A DNA stretch of 48,674 bases from Alphaproteobacteria bacterium (lineage in GTDB: Bacteria > Pseudomonadota > Alphaproteobacteria > UBA9219 > RGZA01). Each line of letters opens with the position of its first letter. The stretch's first letter is position 1. The stretch covers positions 1 to 48,674 of the forward strand of contig JANQEX010000075.1 in the NCBI GenBank assembly GCA_028278105.1. Direction: 5' to 3'. This document shows, one piece after another, positions 8,226-15,896 of the stretch. The notes beneath the pieces are model-generated. The model was not told the origin of the DNA. It ran no database searches and saw only the letters and a program-made list of their open reading frames with translations. Made by a program: the position numbers and the translations under genes.

Positions 8226-8621
8226 ATGTCCCTTCGTGATCTGAAATCCAATCTTGCCGTGGCGCAGAGCCTGGCCCCCGCCGCGCGCGCCATCGCCGGC
8301 ACCGGCACCGCCGTCGACCTTCAGGGCCGCGGCAGCGCCATGGTGGTGGTCCATTTCGGAACCTGGACCGACGGCACCCATACGCCTTCGCTGGAGCATT
8401 CGGCCGACGGCACGGCCTATGTGGCCTGCGACACCAACAGCCTCGCCGGCAGCTTCACCGCCGTTTCCGGCACGGCCGGCAGCGACAGCGTGCAGAAAGT
8501 CGGCTACACCGGCAATTACCGCTATATCCGCGCGATGATGACCGTGGCGGGCGCGACCACCGGCGCCCTGTCCTCGGCCAGCGTCGTGTGCGGCGACGTG
8601 ACGCAGCAGCCTGTTGCGTGA
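8226..8621 (+). CDS. putative capsid decoration/head protein
   Basis: 131 residues, rich in Gly, Thr, Ala and Ser, and predicted all-beta. The pattern 'AMVVVHFGTWTDGTHTPSLEHSADGTAY..', then 'VGYTGNYRYIRAMMTVAGATTGALSSASVVCG', matches a small protein I recall next to capsid genes in many alphaproteobacterial phages. Its position right after the major capsid gene fits a decoration or head-fibre role. That role is inference, not shown by the sequence. GGAG precedes the ATG. The stop overlaps the next start (GTGA), so translation is coupled. Confidence 0.65.
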   Translation: MSLRDLKSNLAVAQSLAPAARAIAGTGTAVDLQGRGSAMVVVHFGTWTDGTHTPSLEHSADGTAYVACDTNSLAGSFTAVSGTAGSDSVQKVGYTGNYRYIRAMMTVAGATTGALSSASVVCGDVTQQPVA

Positions 8622-10198
8622 GCGAAGACGTAACCCCGGCGGGCTGGTGGCTGGGCCTGCCTTATATGCAAGGCGAAGGATTGCGCGCGGCCGCGCCGGG
8701 AGAGATTCCAGCCGGCGCGCCGCGCGACTTTCTTTTCGTGGGCGATGTGCTGGGACTCTGCCCGGACTGGCGGCAAAGCCTGCGCGCATGGTGGGCGCAT
8801 CTGAGGCCGGGCGGGCATCTGGTGTTGTGGCTAAAGGACTGCGCGCGGCAGAATGTCGACGGTTACCGCTTCACCCTGGAAAGCGTGGATCATGCGCTTG
8901 ATGGGGTGGCGGGCTGGGAACAGCTTGAGTGCGAGGCGCGGGACGGGCATCTGTTCGCCGTTTACCGGAAGGTTGCGGAGAACGGAAACGGTTTTCCCTC
9001 CCCCATCCCTTCTCCGCCTGCGCTCTTCGAGCTTCGGCGGACGAGCGATCCTGAAGGACCCGCCGGAGCCTTGGCGAAGGCGGCCCAAAGGGAGGGGGGC
9101 CATGAGACCCGCCGTCCCTGGCGGAAGGCGGCGAAGCACGCGCTGGTGATACGCTCCGGCGCTTATGGCGACGCGCTGATGGCCGCTTCCCTGTTTCCGC
9201 ACCTGCGGGAAGAGGGCTGGACGCTGGACCTTCTGACCTCGGCCGCGGGGGAGGAGGCGTTGCGTCATGACCCGCATCTGGCGCGCATTCTGGTTCTGGG
9301 CCGAAGGCAGGTGGAGGACGCCGATCTTCCCCATTACTGGCAGGCGCATGCCGGCCGCTATGACCGGGTCATCAACCTGACCTTCTCGGTGGAGGGGGAG
9401 CTGCTCAAGCAGCCCTTTCGCGGGGATTATTACTGGAGCGACGCCCAGCGCCGCGCGCTTTGCAATCGCAGTTACCTGCGGCGCATCGCCGCGCTGGGCG
9501 GAGTAAACAAGCCGTTGCGCGTGAGATTTTATCCCACGCCGGAGGAAAAGGAATTCGCGCGCCGCGCGCGCGCCGAATTCGGCCCTTTCATTTTGTGGAG
9601 CCTGAAGGGCTCGGCGGTGCATAAATGGTGGCCGCATGCGCCGAAGGCCCTGTGCCGCATCCTGGCGCTTCGCCATGCCCGGATTGTCCTGACCGGCGGC
9701 GAGGACGCCAGGGAGCTTGCCGGGCAAGCGGTGCAGGCGGTGCGCGATTATTTCGGCCCGACGGAGCGCCTGGTCAACCTGACGGCCACGCATTCCATGC
9801 GCGAAGTTTTCGCGCTGGCCCAGGAAGCCGCGCTGGTGGTGGGACCGGAGACGGGCGTGCTGGCCGCGGCAAGTTTTGAGGCCATGCCGAAGCTTGTGTT
9901 TTTGTCGCATTCCTCGCCGGTGAACCTGACGGACGACTGGATAAACGCGACCGCCATCCGGCCAAAGGCGGCGTGCCATCCCTGCCACCGGCTGCATTAC
10001 GGGCATCAGTGGTGCCCGCGGGATGAAGCGACGGGCGCGGCCGCCTGCGCCGCCGGCATTCCGGTTGATGAAGTGGTGGAGCAGGTAATCAGAAAAGGGT
10101 CAAAAGGGTCGCAAGGGTCAGGGGGGTCGAAAAAAGACTCTCATGACCCATTCGACCCTCCTGACCCTTATGACCCTTTCAAGAGGCACATCGCATGA
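8618..10198 (+). CDS. methyltransferase-like / glycosyltransferase family 9 fusion protein
   Basis: A 526-residue two-domain protein. Residues ~1-120 resemble the second half of a class I SAM methyltransferase (DFLFVGDVLGLCPDWRQSLRAWWAHLRPGGHLVLWLKD), but no clear SAM-binding Gly motif is visible. Residues ~170-490 form a heptosyltransferase-like GT9 domain: 'ALVIRSGAYGDALMAASLFPHL' at its start, 'LWSLKGSAVHKWWP' midway, and 'VVGPETGVLAAASFEAMPKLVFLSHSSP' at the donor site. GTG 8618 overlaps the previous stop and begins the natural sequence. The linker (~127-162) is encoded by a palindromic repeat. The last ~35 residues (Gly/Ser then Asp/Pro-rich) come from a 9-bp repeat hairpin. It could glycosylate a capsid or host surface; substrate unknown. 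Confidence 0.75.
   Translation: MSEDVTPAGWWLGLPYMQGEGLRAAAPGEIPAGAPRDFLFVGDVLGLCPDWRQSLRAWWAHLRPGGHLVLWLKDCARQNVDGYRFTLESVDHALDGVAGWEQLECEARDGHLFAVYRKVAENGNGFPSPIPSPPALFELRRTSDPEGPAGALAKAAQREGGHETRRPWRKAAKHALVIRSGAYGDALMAASLFPHLREEGWTLDLLTSAAGEEALRHDPHLARILVLGRRQVEDADLPHYWQAHAGRYDRVINLTFSVEGELLKQPFRGDYYWSDAQRRALCNRSYLRRIAALGGVNKPLRVRFYPTPEEKEFARRARAEFGPFILWSLKGSAVHKWWPHAPKALCRILALRHARIVLTGGEDARELAGQAVQAVRDYFGPTERLVNLTATHSMREVFALAQEAALVVGPETGVLAAASFEAMPKLVFLSHSSPVNLTDDWINATAIRPKAACHPCHRLHYGHQWCPRDEATGAAACAAGIPVDEVVEQVIRKGSKGSQGSGGSKKDSHDPFDPPDPYDPFKRHIA
8995..9101. repeat. G/C-rich palindromic element inserted in a coding frame
   Basis: The outer arms are CCCTCCCCCATCCC and GGGAGGGGGGCC, around an inner module (CTTCTCCGCCTGCGCTCTTC) matching the inner module of the 7962-8177 element. 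It lies inside the methyltransferase-like/GT9 gene with no stop codon or frameshift, and translates to a Pro/Arg/Ala-rich linker between the two domains. Confidence 0.8.
10094..10180. repeat. 9-bp tandem array with inverted partner, copy 1
   Basis: Nonamers of form AAGGGTCNN repeat four times, then after a short A-rich loop the complementary TGACCCNNN units repeat four times. The whole forms a long imperfect hairpin. It encodes the C-terminal ~30 residues of the preceding protein and ends 14 bp before the next start codon. Confidence 0.8.
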
Positions 10199-10836
10199 CC
10201 GCCCTTATCCGCATCACCGCTCCCGCCGAAGAGCCGCTGACGCTGGCCGAGGCCAAGGCGCATCTGCGCGTGACGATCAGCGACGACGACGCGCTGATCA
10301 CCGCGCTGATTACCGCCGCCCGGCTCTATTGCGAGGATTTCACGCGCCGCGCCCTGGTAACGCAAGGCTGGCGGCTATGGCTGGATTCCTTTCCGGCGCA
10401 GGATGCCTTCGGGGACGGGGGCGGATCGCGGCCGGCCGCGCCTTCGGTGATAAGGCGCTTTATCCATCTGCCGCGCCCGCCGCTTCTGTCGGTGGAGGGC
10501 GTGACCCTTTACGACGATGCGGACAGCGGCACGGTTTTTGATCCGTCCTGGTATTTTGTCGATACCGGCAGCGCGCCGGGGCGGCTGGCCCTTCGCAGCA
10601 ACGCGATCTGGCCCGTGCCGGGGCGCGCGGCCAACGGCATTCGCATCGATTTCACCGCAGGGTTCGGGGCCGCGGCGGACGTGCCGCGGAATATCAGGCA
10701 AGGGCTTCTGGCGCATATCGCCCAGCTTTATGAAAACCGCGGCGACGGGCAGTTGCTGGGCCGGGCGGGCGCGGGTTACGTGCCGGACCTCGCGCATGTG
10801 CTTTACAAGCCCTTCCGCGTCCTGACGCTGGTGTAG
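10195..10836 (+). CDS. head-tail connector protein (GTA gp6 / phiE125 gp8-like)
   Basis: A ring protein under the portal that extends the head-to-tail channel. 213 residues; the N-terminus 'PLTLAEAKAHLRVTISDDDALITALITAARLYCEDFTRRALVTQGW' is the family signature. A beta-rich middle follows, then 'IRQGLLAHIAQLYENRGD' near the C-terminus. The ATG overlaps the preceding stop in ATGA, coupling it to the glycosyltransferase gene. The joining protein begins 2 bp downstream. Confidence 0.92.
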   Translation: MTALIRITAPAEEPLTLAEAKAHLRVTISDDDALITALITAARLYCEDFTRRALVTQGWRLWLDSFPAQDAFGDGGGSRPAAPSVIRRFIHLPRPPLLSVEGVTLYDDADSGTVFDPSWYFVDTGSAPGRLALRSNAIWPVPGRAANGIRIDFTAGFGAAADVPRNIRQGLLAHIAQLYENRGDGQLLGRAGAGYVPDLAHVLYKPFRVLTLV

Positions 10837-10838
10837 CC

Positions 10839-11165
10839 ATGAGCGCGATTGGAGGCATGCGGGCGCGCGTCGCCCTGCAGGAAGAGCAGCGCGCGCCCGA
10901 CGGCGGCGGCGGATATGCGCTGGCCTGGGCCACGGTGGCGACGGTCTGGGCGGAAGTCGCGCCTTTGCGCGGGCGCGAGACGGTGCAGGCCACGGCGCTT
11001 TCCGGGTCGGGGCTTTACCGCCTGCGCCTGCGCGCCGGGATCGACGTGACGCCCGCCCTGCGCGTGCTGTGGGGCAGCCGGATTTTCAACATCCGCCATG
11101 TGCGGAACGTTGACGCGCGCGACAGGCTGGTTGAAATCATCGCCGAGGAGGGCGTGGCGGCATGA
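10839..11165 (+). CDS. head-tail joining/stopper protein (GTA gp7-like)
   Basis: A 108-residue all-beta protein matching the phage head-tail joining family (PF05521 type): 'MRARVALQEEQRAPDGGGGYALAWATVATVWAEVAPLRGRE' at the N-terminus, then 'YRLRLRAGIDVTPALRVLWGSRIFNIRHVRNVDARDRLVEIIAEE'. It closes the connector after packaging. It lies 2 bp after the connector gene and overlaps the next start codon by 4 bp. Order and size agree with the GTA cluster. Confidence 0.9.
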   Translation: MSAIGGMRARVALQEEQRAPDGGGGYALAWATVATVWAEVAPLRGRETVQATALSGSGLYRLRLRAGIDVTPALRVLWGSRIFNIRHVRNVDARDRLVEIIAEEGVAA

Positions 11166-11569
11166 GCGCGAGTCTGTTCGCGGCGCAGGAGGCGCTTTAC
11201 GGCAAGCTGGTGGCCGATGCCGGCGTGCAGGCAAAACTGGGAAACCCGGCGCGCGTCTATGACATGGTTCCGGCCGACGCCGCGTTTCCCTATCTGACCC
11301 TGGGCGACGCCACGCTGAATGTTTTCGACACGAAAGACTCGACCGGCTTCGAGCAGACCGTGGTTCTGCATGCATGGTCACGCGCGCGCGGGCGCAAGGA
11401 AACCAAGGACATCCTGCAAGCCGTTTACGACTGCCTGCACCGCGCGGAACTGACCGTGAGCGGCGCGCGGTTCGTCGATTGCGCCTTGCAGTCGGGCGCG
11501 ATCGGCATCGAAAAGGACGGCCTGACGCTGCATGGCGTTATGAGATTCCGGGTGGTTGTTCAGCATTAA
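11162..11569 (+). CDS. tail terminator protein (DUF3168, GTA gp8-like)
   Basis: 135 residues; 'AAQEALYGKLVADAGVQAKLG..ARVYDMVPADAAFPYLTLGDATLNVFD', then 'VVLHAWSRARGRKETKDILQAVYDCLHRAEL', and a final beta strand 'MRFRVVVQH'. This is the DUF3168 pattern. In GTA and related siphophages this protein caps the tail tube at its head-proximal end. The start overlaps the preceding stop (ATGA). A repeat region of about 300 bp then separates it from the tube gene. Confidence 0.92.
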   Translation: MSASLFAAQEALYGKLVADAGVQAKLGNPARVYDMVPADAAFPYLTLGDATLNVFDTKDSTGFEQTVVLHAWSRARGRKETKDILQAVYDCLHRAELTVSGARFVDCALQSGAIGIEKDGLTLHGVMRFRVVVQH

Positions 11570-11596
11570 GGAGACTGGAGACTAGAGGCGAGAGGC

Positions 11597-11799
11597 TAGG
11601 GTCTGAACTCAATTTAGCCAAACGTCATGCCAGCGAAAGCTGGCATCCAGAAAATTCAAACGGTTAAACTGGATTCCAGTTCGCGCTCACCCCGGCTGGA
11701 GTTTACCCCGGCGAAAGCCGGGGCCGGGGCGCGCTTGGCTGGAATGACGTGGAATTGAATCTTTTCAAGAGGCAATTCTTAAATTGAGTCCAGACCCTA
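11597..11799. mobile_element. MITE-like element, TAGGGTCTG family, copy 1
   Basis: 203 bp. The left end is TAGGGTCTGAACTCAATT and the right end is AATTGAGTCCAGACCCTA, an 18-bp inverted repeat with one mismatch, bounded by TA on both sides as expected for a TA target. The core contains 'GTCATGCCAGCGAAAGCTGGCATCC' and 'CCCCGGCGAAAGCCGGGG'-type hairpins. No transposase is encoded. Heptameric arrays abut it on both sides (11570-11604 and 11817-11850). Nothing else is seen in 11570-11866. A second copy is at 28350. Confidence 0.85.
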
Positions 11800-11866
11800 G
11801 TTAAAAACATTACAGCCTTCCCAGCCTCCAGCCTCTCGCCTCCAGCCTCTTATCAAGGAGAAAAAC

Positions 11867-12280
11867 ATGACTTCTTCCGCGCGCCAGGGGCGTGATCTTC
11901 TGGTTTATGACGGCACCGGCACGGGCACGGCGGTGCTGGCCGCGATGCGCACGACCAGCTTTACCATTCAGGGCGCGGCGGTGGACGTGACCGACAAGTC
12001 CAGTCCCGGCCAGTTCCGCGAGCTTCTGGCCTCGGCCGGCGTGGTCGAGGTGTCGATTGCCGCGCAGGGGCTTTTGAGCGGGGCGGTGCAGACGCAAACC
12101 CTCGTCACGCGCGCCCTTGAGCGTTCGGTCGACGCCTACACCATCAGCTTCGACAACGGCGACACGCTGGCGGGGCCGTTCCAGATCGTCCAGTTCGAGG
12201 CGGCGGGCAATTACAATAACGAGCAGACCTGGCGTCTTGGCCTTGAATCCGGCGGCAGCCTCGCCTTCAGCGCCGCCTGA
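11867..12280 (+). CDS. major tail tube protein (TP901-1 family, GTA gp9-like)
   Basis: 137 residues. 'GRDLLVYDGTGTGTAVLAAMRTTSFTIQGAAVDVTDKSSPGQFRELLASAGVVEVSIAAQGLL' and 'FQIVQFEAAGNYNNEQTWRLGLESGGSLAFSAA' are standard for TP901-1-like tube subunits. Hexameric rings of this protein stack to form the tail tube. AAGGAG precedes the ATG. The tail chaperone gene follows after 8 bp. Confidence 0.94.
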   Translation: MTSSARQGRDLLVYDGTGTGTAVLAAMRTTSFTIQGAAVDVTDKSSPGQFRELLASAGVVEVSIAAQGLLSGAVQTQTLVTRALERSVDAYTISFDNGDTLAGPFQIVQFEAAGNYNNEQTWRLGLESGGSLAFSAA

Positions 12281-12288
12281 GGCCCCGC

Positions 12289-12615
12289 ATGACGCGCGAA
12301 GCCTATAATCCAAGACGCGGCGACGTGAAGATCGAGCTTGCGGGCGCAACCCTTCATCTGCGGCCGAGCTTCAACGCCATCGTCGAGATCGAGGAGCATT
12401 ACGGCAAGCCGGTCTTCGACGTGGCGCGCGAGTTCTGCGAGGGCAAGCGGGCCGGGGCGCGGGATATTCTTTTTCTGGTCGAGGCGGGCCTGCGCGGCGC
12501 CGCCGCCGCGCCGCCCGAAGACCTGCCCGAACGCATTGCCGAGGCGGGGCTTGCCAAATTTGTTCCGCCCCTTGGACAGTTTCTCGCCCATGCCTGCGGA
12601 ATCGAACAGGCCTGA
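12289..12615 (+). CDS. tail assembly chaperone (GTA gp10-like, Phage_TAC_11 type)
   Basis: 108 residues. 'RGDVKIELAGATLHLRPSFNAIVEIEEHYGKPVFDVAREF' followed by 'ARDILFLVEAGLRGAA' is the gp10 pattern. Such chaperones coat the tape measure before tube polymerisation. It lies 8 bp after the tube gene and just ahead of the second chaperone-like gene, the normal GTA order. Confidence 0.9.
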   Translation: MTREAYNPRRGDVKIELAGATLHLRPSFNAIVEIEEHYGKPVFDVAREFCEGKRAGARDILFLVEAGLRGAAAAPPEDLPERIAEAGLAKFVPPLGQFLAHACGIEQA

Positions 12616-12625
12616 GGAGGACTGG

Positions 12626-12841
12626 GTGTCCGCCTGCATGGCTCTCGCCTGCGGGGAATGGGGCTGGCCGCCGGAAAGCTTCTGGCGGGCCACGCCCTTT
12701 GACGTCGGCCGGGCGCTCAAGGGCCTGCTGGACCTGCGCGGCGCGCAAGCCGGCTTCTCCGCGCGCGCCGCGGCGGACTTGCGGGCGAGGCTGGATTCAG
12801 AAATCAGAGGTCAGAAGTCAGAAATCAGAAACCGGAAATAA
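12626..12841 (+). CDS. small tail assembly protein (Phage_TAC_6-like, GTA gp10.1 position)
   Basis: A 71-residue protein starting at GTG 12626, five bases after a strong GAGGAGG. The in-frame ATG 12590 has no such site. The motif 'CGEWGWPPESFWRATPFDVGRALKGLL' is diagnostic of the short second chaperone in alphaproteobacterial tail modules. The C-terminal 14 residues (SEIRGQKSEIRNRK) are encoded entirely by a 7-bp tandem array, so that tail is probably not functional. Normally the tape-measure gene follows; here it is absent at this point and lies at 18529. Confidence 0.85.
   Translation: MSACMALACGEWGWPPESFWRATPFDVGRALKGLLDLRGAQAGFSARAAADLRARLDSEIRGQKSEIRNRK
12796..12830. repeat. 7-bp tandem array (RTCAGAR), copy 3, translated
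   Basis: Five heptamers form the 3' end of the tail chaperone-like gene. Because 3 x 7 bp is seven codons, they encode a seven-residue periodic peptide. Confidence 0.85.
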
Positions 12842-12842
12842 T

Positions 12843-13016
12843 TTCCCCTCCCCTTGAGGGAGGGGTTAGGGGTGGGGTTTGCGGAAGGGGCGAAAGGGTC
12901 AGAAGGGTCCATAGGGTCAATAAAAAAGACCCTCCTGACCCTTGCGCCCCTTGAGACCCTGTTCATGGCCCCTCCACTCCACCCCCGGCCCCTTCTTCGA
13001 GGGGAGGGGAGCTATA
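12843..13016. repeat. nested palindromic element with 9-bp array, copy 2
   Basis: The outer arms are CCCCTCCCCTTGAGGGAGG and GAGGGGAGGGGAG. Between them is a hairpin of AAGGGTCNN nonamers (12894-12917) facing CCTGACCCT units (12930-12960). This is where the tape-measure gene would normally be; no gene or gene remnant is seen. Confidence 0.8.
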
Positions 13017-13038
13017 GCGCTTACTGACGGGTGCATCC

Positions 13039-13665
13039 ATGTCCTTCGACGAAGTGCAATTTCCCCTGAGGGTCGGTTTCGGCAGCGCGGGCGGGCCCGG
13101 CTTTTCAACCGAGATCGTCACCGTGGACGGCGGTCATGAGCGCCGCAACCAGAACTGGAGCCAGGCGCGGCGGCGCTTTGATGCGTCCACGGGTCTGCGC
13201 GGCGCCGCCGACGTGGCGGCGCTGCTGGCCTTCTTTCATGCGCGGGCCGGACGGGCGCGGGGGTTCCGCCTGCGCGACTGGAGCGATTACTCAAGCGCCG
13301 CCGACGGCACCGGAACCCCCGCCTTCGACGACCAGGGCGTGGGCAGCGGCGACGGTACGGCCACCGATTTTCAGCTCAAGAAAACCTACAGCAGCGGCGG
13401 CGCGCAGCACGCCCGCGCCATTCGCAAACCGGAGACCGGCAGCGTGCTGATCGGCCTGGACGGCACGGCGCAGGCCAGCGGCTGGAGCGTGGACACCACC
13501 ACCGGCATCGTCAGCTTCGCCACGCCGCCCGCGGCGGGCGTGGCGGTGACGGCGGGATACATCTTCGACGTGCCGGCGCGCTTCGATGCCGACCAGCTCA
13601 GCCTGACGGCGGAGAATTTCCAGGGCTTCCAGGCGGGCGTGCCGCTGGTGGAAATAAGGGTGTGA
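13039..13665 (+). CDS. distal tail protein (DUF2460, GTA gp12-like)
   Basis: 208 residues. 'FDEVQFPLRVGFGSAGGPGFSTEIVTVDGGHERRNQNWSQARRRFDASTGLRG' and 'DVAALLAFFHARAGRARGFRLRDWSDY' are textbook DUF2460. The C-terminal 'PARFDADQLSLTAENFQGFQAGVPLVEIRV' completes the family. The protein forms the ring joining tail tube to hub. The following gene, DUF2163, lies 730 bp away across a tandem repeat array instead of being adjacent. Confidence 0.94.
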   Translation: MSFDEVQFPLRVGFGSAGGPGFSTEIVTVDGGHERRNQNWSQARRRFDASTGLRGAADVAALLAFFHARAGRARGFRLRDWSDYSSAADGTGTPAFDDQGVGSGDGTATDFQLKKTYSSGGAQHARAIRKPETGSVLIGLDGTAQASGWSVDTTTGIVSFATPPAAGVAVTAGYIFDVPARFDADQLSLTAENFQGFQAGVPLVEIRV

Positions 13666-13670
13666 GCGGA

Positions 13671-14380
13671 GCGTGAAAAAGTGAAACGTGAAGAGTTGAA
13701 ACGTGAAAAGTGAAAAGTGAAGGGTGAAGAGTGAAAAGACAACAAATGGCGTCATCCTGAAAAAGCGAGCAACGCGAGCTTTATTCAGGACCTCTCTCTT
13801 ATAATGGCGCAAGATTCCGGATAAGGGCTCGCTGCCGCTCGCCCTTTCCGGAATGACGGCTTCGGGGGAGTGAAAAGTGAAGGGTGAAGAGTGAAAAGAC
13901 AACAAATGGCGTCATCCTGGAAAACGCGCGAAGCGCGTTTATCCGGGATATCTTTCCCATCATGGCACAAGATTCCGGATAAGGGCTCGCTGCCGCTCGC
14001 CCTTTCCGGAATGACGGCTTTGGGGGAGTGAAAAGTGAAGGGTGAAGAGTGAAAAGACAACAAATGGCGTCATCCTGGAAAACGCGCGAAGCGCGTTTAT
14101 CCGGGATCTCTTTCCCATCATGGCACAAGATTCCGGATAAGGGCTCGCTGCCGCTCGCCCTTTCCGGAATGACGCTTTGGGGGAGTGAAACGTGAAGAGT
14201 GAAGAGTGAAAAGACAACAAATGGCGTCATCCTGGAAAACGCGCGAAGCGCGTTTATCCGGGATCTCATGCCATTATGGGGAAGATATCCCGGATAACCG
14301 CCTGCGGCGGTTTCCGGGATGACGCTGTTTTCTTACTCTTCACTCTTCACCCTTCACTTCTCACTCTTCACCTTTCACTC
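13671..14380. repeat. about 159-bp tandem array plus heptamer repeats
   Basis: At least three full units, defined by the landmark ACAACAAATGGCGTCATCC at about 13740, 13900, 14058 and 14215 (spacing 157-160 bp). Each unit holds a heptamer run (GTGAARR), a palindrome GTCATCCTGGAAAACGCGCG...CGCGTTTATCCGGGAT, and a second palindrome ATTCCGGATAAGGGCTCGC...CCTTTCCGGAATGACG. The first unit has a variant first palindrome. The array ends with another heptamer run (TTCACYC) just before the DUF2163 start. Open frames on the minus strand are by-products. No gene is seen. Confidence 0.9.
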
Positions 14381-14396
14381 ATCCAGACGGCTATCC

Positions 14397-15236
14397 ATGA
14401 AAACCCTCTCCACCGCCCTTGCCGCCCATGTGCGGCAGGAACTCACCACCCTTGCCACGCTGATAAAGATCACGCGGCGCGATAACGTGGTGCTGGGCTT
14501 TACCAGCCATGACGCCGATCTGACGGTTGATGGCGTGACCTACGCCGCCGACAACAGCTTTCAGGCCAGCGCCCTGGAATCGCGCGCCCGGCTTTCCACC
14601 GACAACCTGACAATCGCCGGAATCCTTTCCAGCGCGGCGGTGAGCGGCGCGGCGCTCGCCGCCGGCGCGTACGACCATGCGCGGGTGGATGTCTACCTGT
14701 GCAACTGGGCGGACCTGTCGCAAGAGGTGGCGCAGCTTCGCCGCGGCTGGCTGGGCGAGGTGACGCGCGACGGCGGCGCCTTTCGCGCCGAGCTGCGCGG
14801 GCTGCATGACCTGCTGCAACGCCCCGTCGGCGCGCGGGTGACGCCCGAATGCCGTCATGATCTTGGCTCCGCCGCATGCGGGGTGAACCTGGCGGCCCTG
14901 ACGGTGACGGGGACGGTGACCTCCGTTTCCGCGAACTGGCAGGTGGGCGATACGTCGCGCGGCGAGGCCGACGGGCATTTCGACGGCGGGGTTCTGACCT
15001 TCACCAGCGGCGCGAATGCCGGCTTCGCCGCCGAGATTCGCGGCTATGCCGGGAAGGTTTTCACGCTCTGGCTTTCGCCGCCGCAAGCGCCCGCGATGGA
15101 GGACGCCTATAGCGCCACGCCCGGTTGCGGCAAGCGCCTGGCCACCTGCCGCGACCGCTATGGCAACAGCATCAATTTCGGCGGCTTCCCCCATCTGCCG
15201 GGGCTGGACGCGATCTTGAACTACCCGGATTCGTGA
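14397..15236 (+). CDS. tail hub protein (DUF2163 / phage BR0599 type, GTA gp13-like)
   Basis: 279 residues starting at ATG 14397; the frame upstream is repeat sequence. 'LTTLATLIKITRRDNVVLGFTSHDADLTVDGVTYAA' and 'STDNLTIAGIL' form the N-terminal DUF2163 domain. The C-terminal domain carries 'VTPECRHDLGSAACGVNL' and 'ATPGCGKRLATCRDRYGNSINFGGFPHLPG', where the conserved cysteines probably bind iron or a cluster as in related hub proteins. It follows gp12 as in GTA. The toxin gene begins 7 bp later. Confidence 0.94.
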   Translation: MKTLSTALAAHVRQELTTLATLIKITRRDNVVLGFTSHDADLTVDGVTYAADNSFQASALESRARLSTDNLTIAGILSSAAVSGAALAAGAYDHARVDVYLCNWADLSQEVAQLRRGWLGEVTRDGGAFRAELRGLHDLLQRPVGARVTPECRHDLGSAACGVNLAALTVTGTVTSVSANWQVGDTSRGEADGHFDGGVLTFTSGANAGFAAEIRGYAGKVFTLWLSPPQAPAMEDAYSATPGCGKRLATCRDRYGNSINFGGFPHLPGLDAILNYPDS

Positions 15237-15243
15237 GGCGCGC

Positions 15244-15888
15244 ATGCTTTTGGAAAAGATCATCAAACTGCGCCAGGACGCCGAATATTGCGCCTTTGTT
15301 CATTATATCCGCAAGGGGCGGGCGCCGCGGGAACTGGCGGACGTGGTGGGCCTTGCCCGCGCGATAGAGGAATATTTCAAGTATAATCCCAACTGGCAGG
15401 ACCAGCCGCGCGTCCCGGCCGGCAATCCCGACGGCGGGCAATGGACCGACGGCGGCGGCGGTGGGGAAGACGGGACGGGAGATGAGGGGGGTGGCTCCGG
15501 CTCCGGCATCGCGGTTGATGAACTGATCGACTCCTCGGCCCTGATTCTTTCTTTTCTGCCCGCCGGGCGCGTGGCGCTGAGCGTACGCCGTTTTATCCAG
15601 GCCCTGCGGGCCGGGCGGCGCGGGGCGGCATGGACTTTGGGGAGGCACAAATCTCCAAAAAAATGGAGCAACAGGCTGGTAGGCCGCGATTGGACTTATG
15701 ATGAAATTACCCATATCCTTAAAACAGGGAAGAAATTCCCGGCGCCGAACAAGGTCAATCCCGGCAACAAGGCGGTAAGGTATCAGGATAAAAAAACCGG
15801 ACGCTTTGTCGTACGCGATGAGGTGACGAAGGAAATATTGCAGGTTAGTGGAAGGCGTTACAAACCCGAAAAGCCAGTCGGGGAATGA
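15244..15888 (+). CDS. colicin-E5-like tRNase toxin with phage-associated N-terminus
   Basis: 214 residues in three parts. Residues 1-52 are helical. The motif QPRVPAGNPDGGQWTDGG (54-71) and a Gly-rich linker (to ~88) resemble tags found in phage-encoded cargo and minor head proteins. Residues 97-125 are hydrophobic/helical. Residues 137-210 match colicin-E5-type ribonucleases: RDWTYDEITHIL, then 'PGNKAVRYQDKKTGRFVVRDEVTKEILQVSGR'. Colicin E5 cuts the anticodon of Q-base tRNAs (Tyr, His, Asn, Asp); the same activity here is inferred. Base composition becomes AT-rich near codon 133, suggesting a swapped toxin tip. The gene starts 7 bp after the hub gene and is followed by the small-gene array. 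Confidence 0.75.
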   Translation: MLLEKIIKLRQDAEYCAFVHYIRKGRAPRELADVVGLARAIEEYFKYNPNWQDQPRVPAGNPDGGQWTDGGGGGEDGTGDEGGGSGSGIAVDELIDSSALILSFLPAGRVALSVRRFIQALRAGRRGAAWTLGRHKSPKKWSNRLVGRDWTYDEITHILKTGKKFPAPNKVNPGNKAVRYQDKKTGRFVVRDEVTKEILQVSGRRYKPEKPVGE

Positions 15889-15896
15889 GGTGGACT

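Noticed and set aside
13291-14269. Long minus-strand open frames rich in Phe, Ser and His across the tandem array
   Set aside because: They are translations of the 159-bp repeat and heptamer runs and change with every unit. They have no ribosome sites and no protein-like conservation pattern.
13671-14380. Possible CRISPR array
   Set aside because: Units are 157-160 bp with no unique spacers of constant length and no cas genes nearby; this is a plain tandem repeat.
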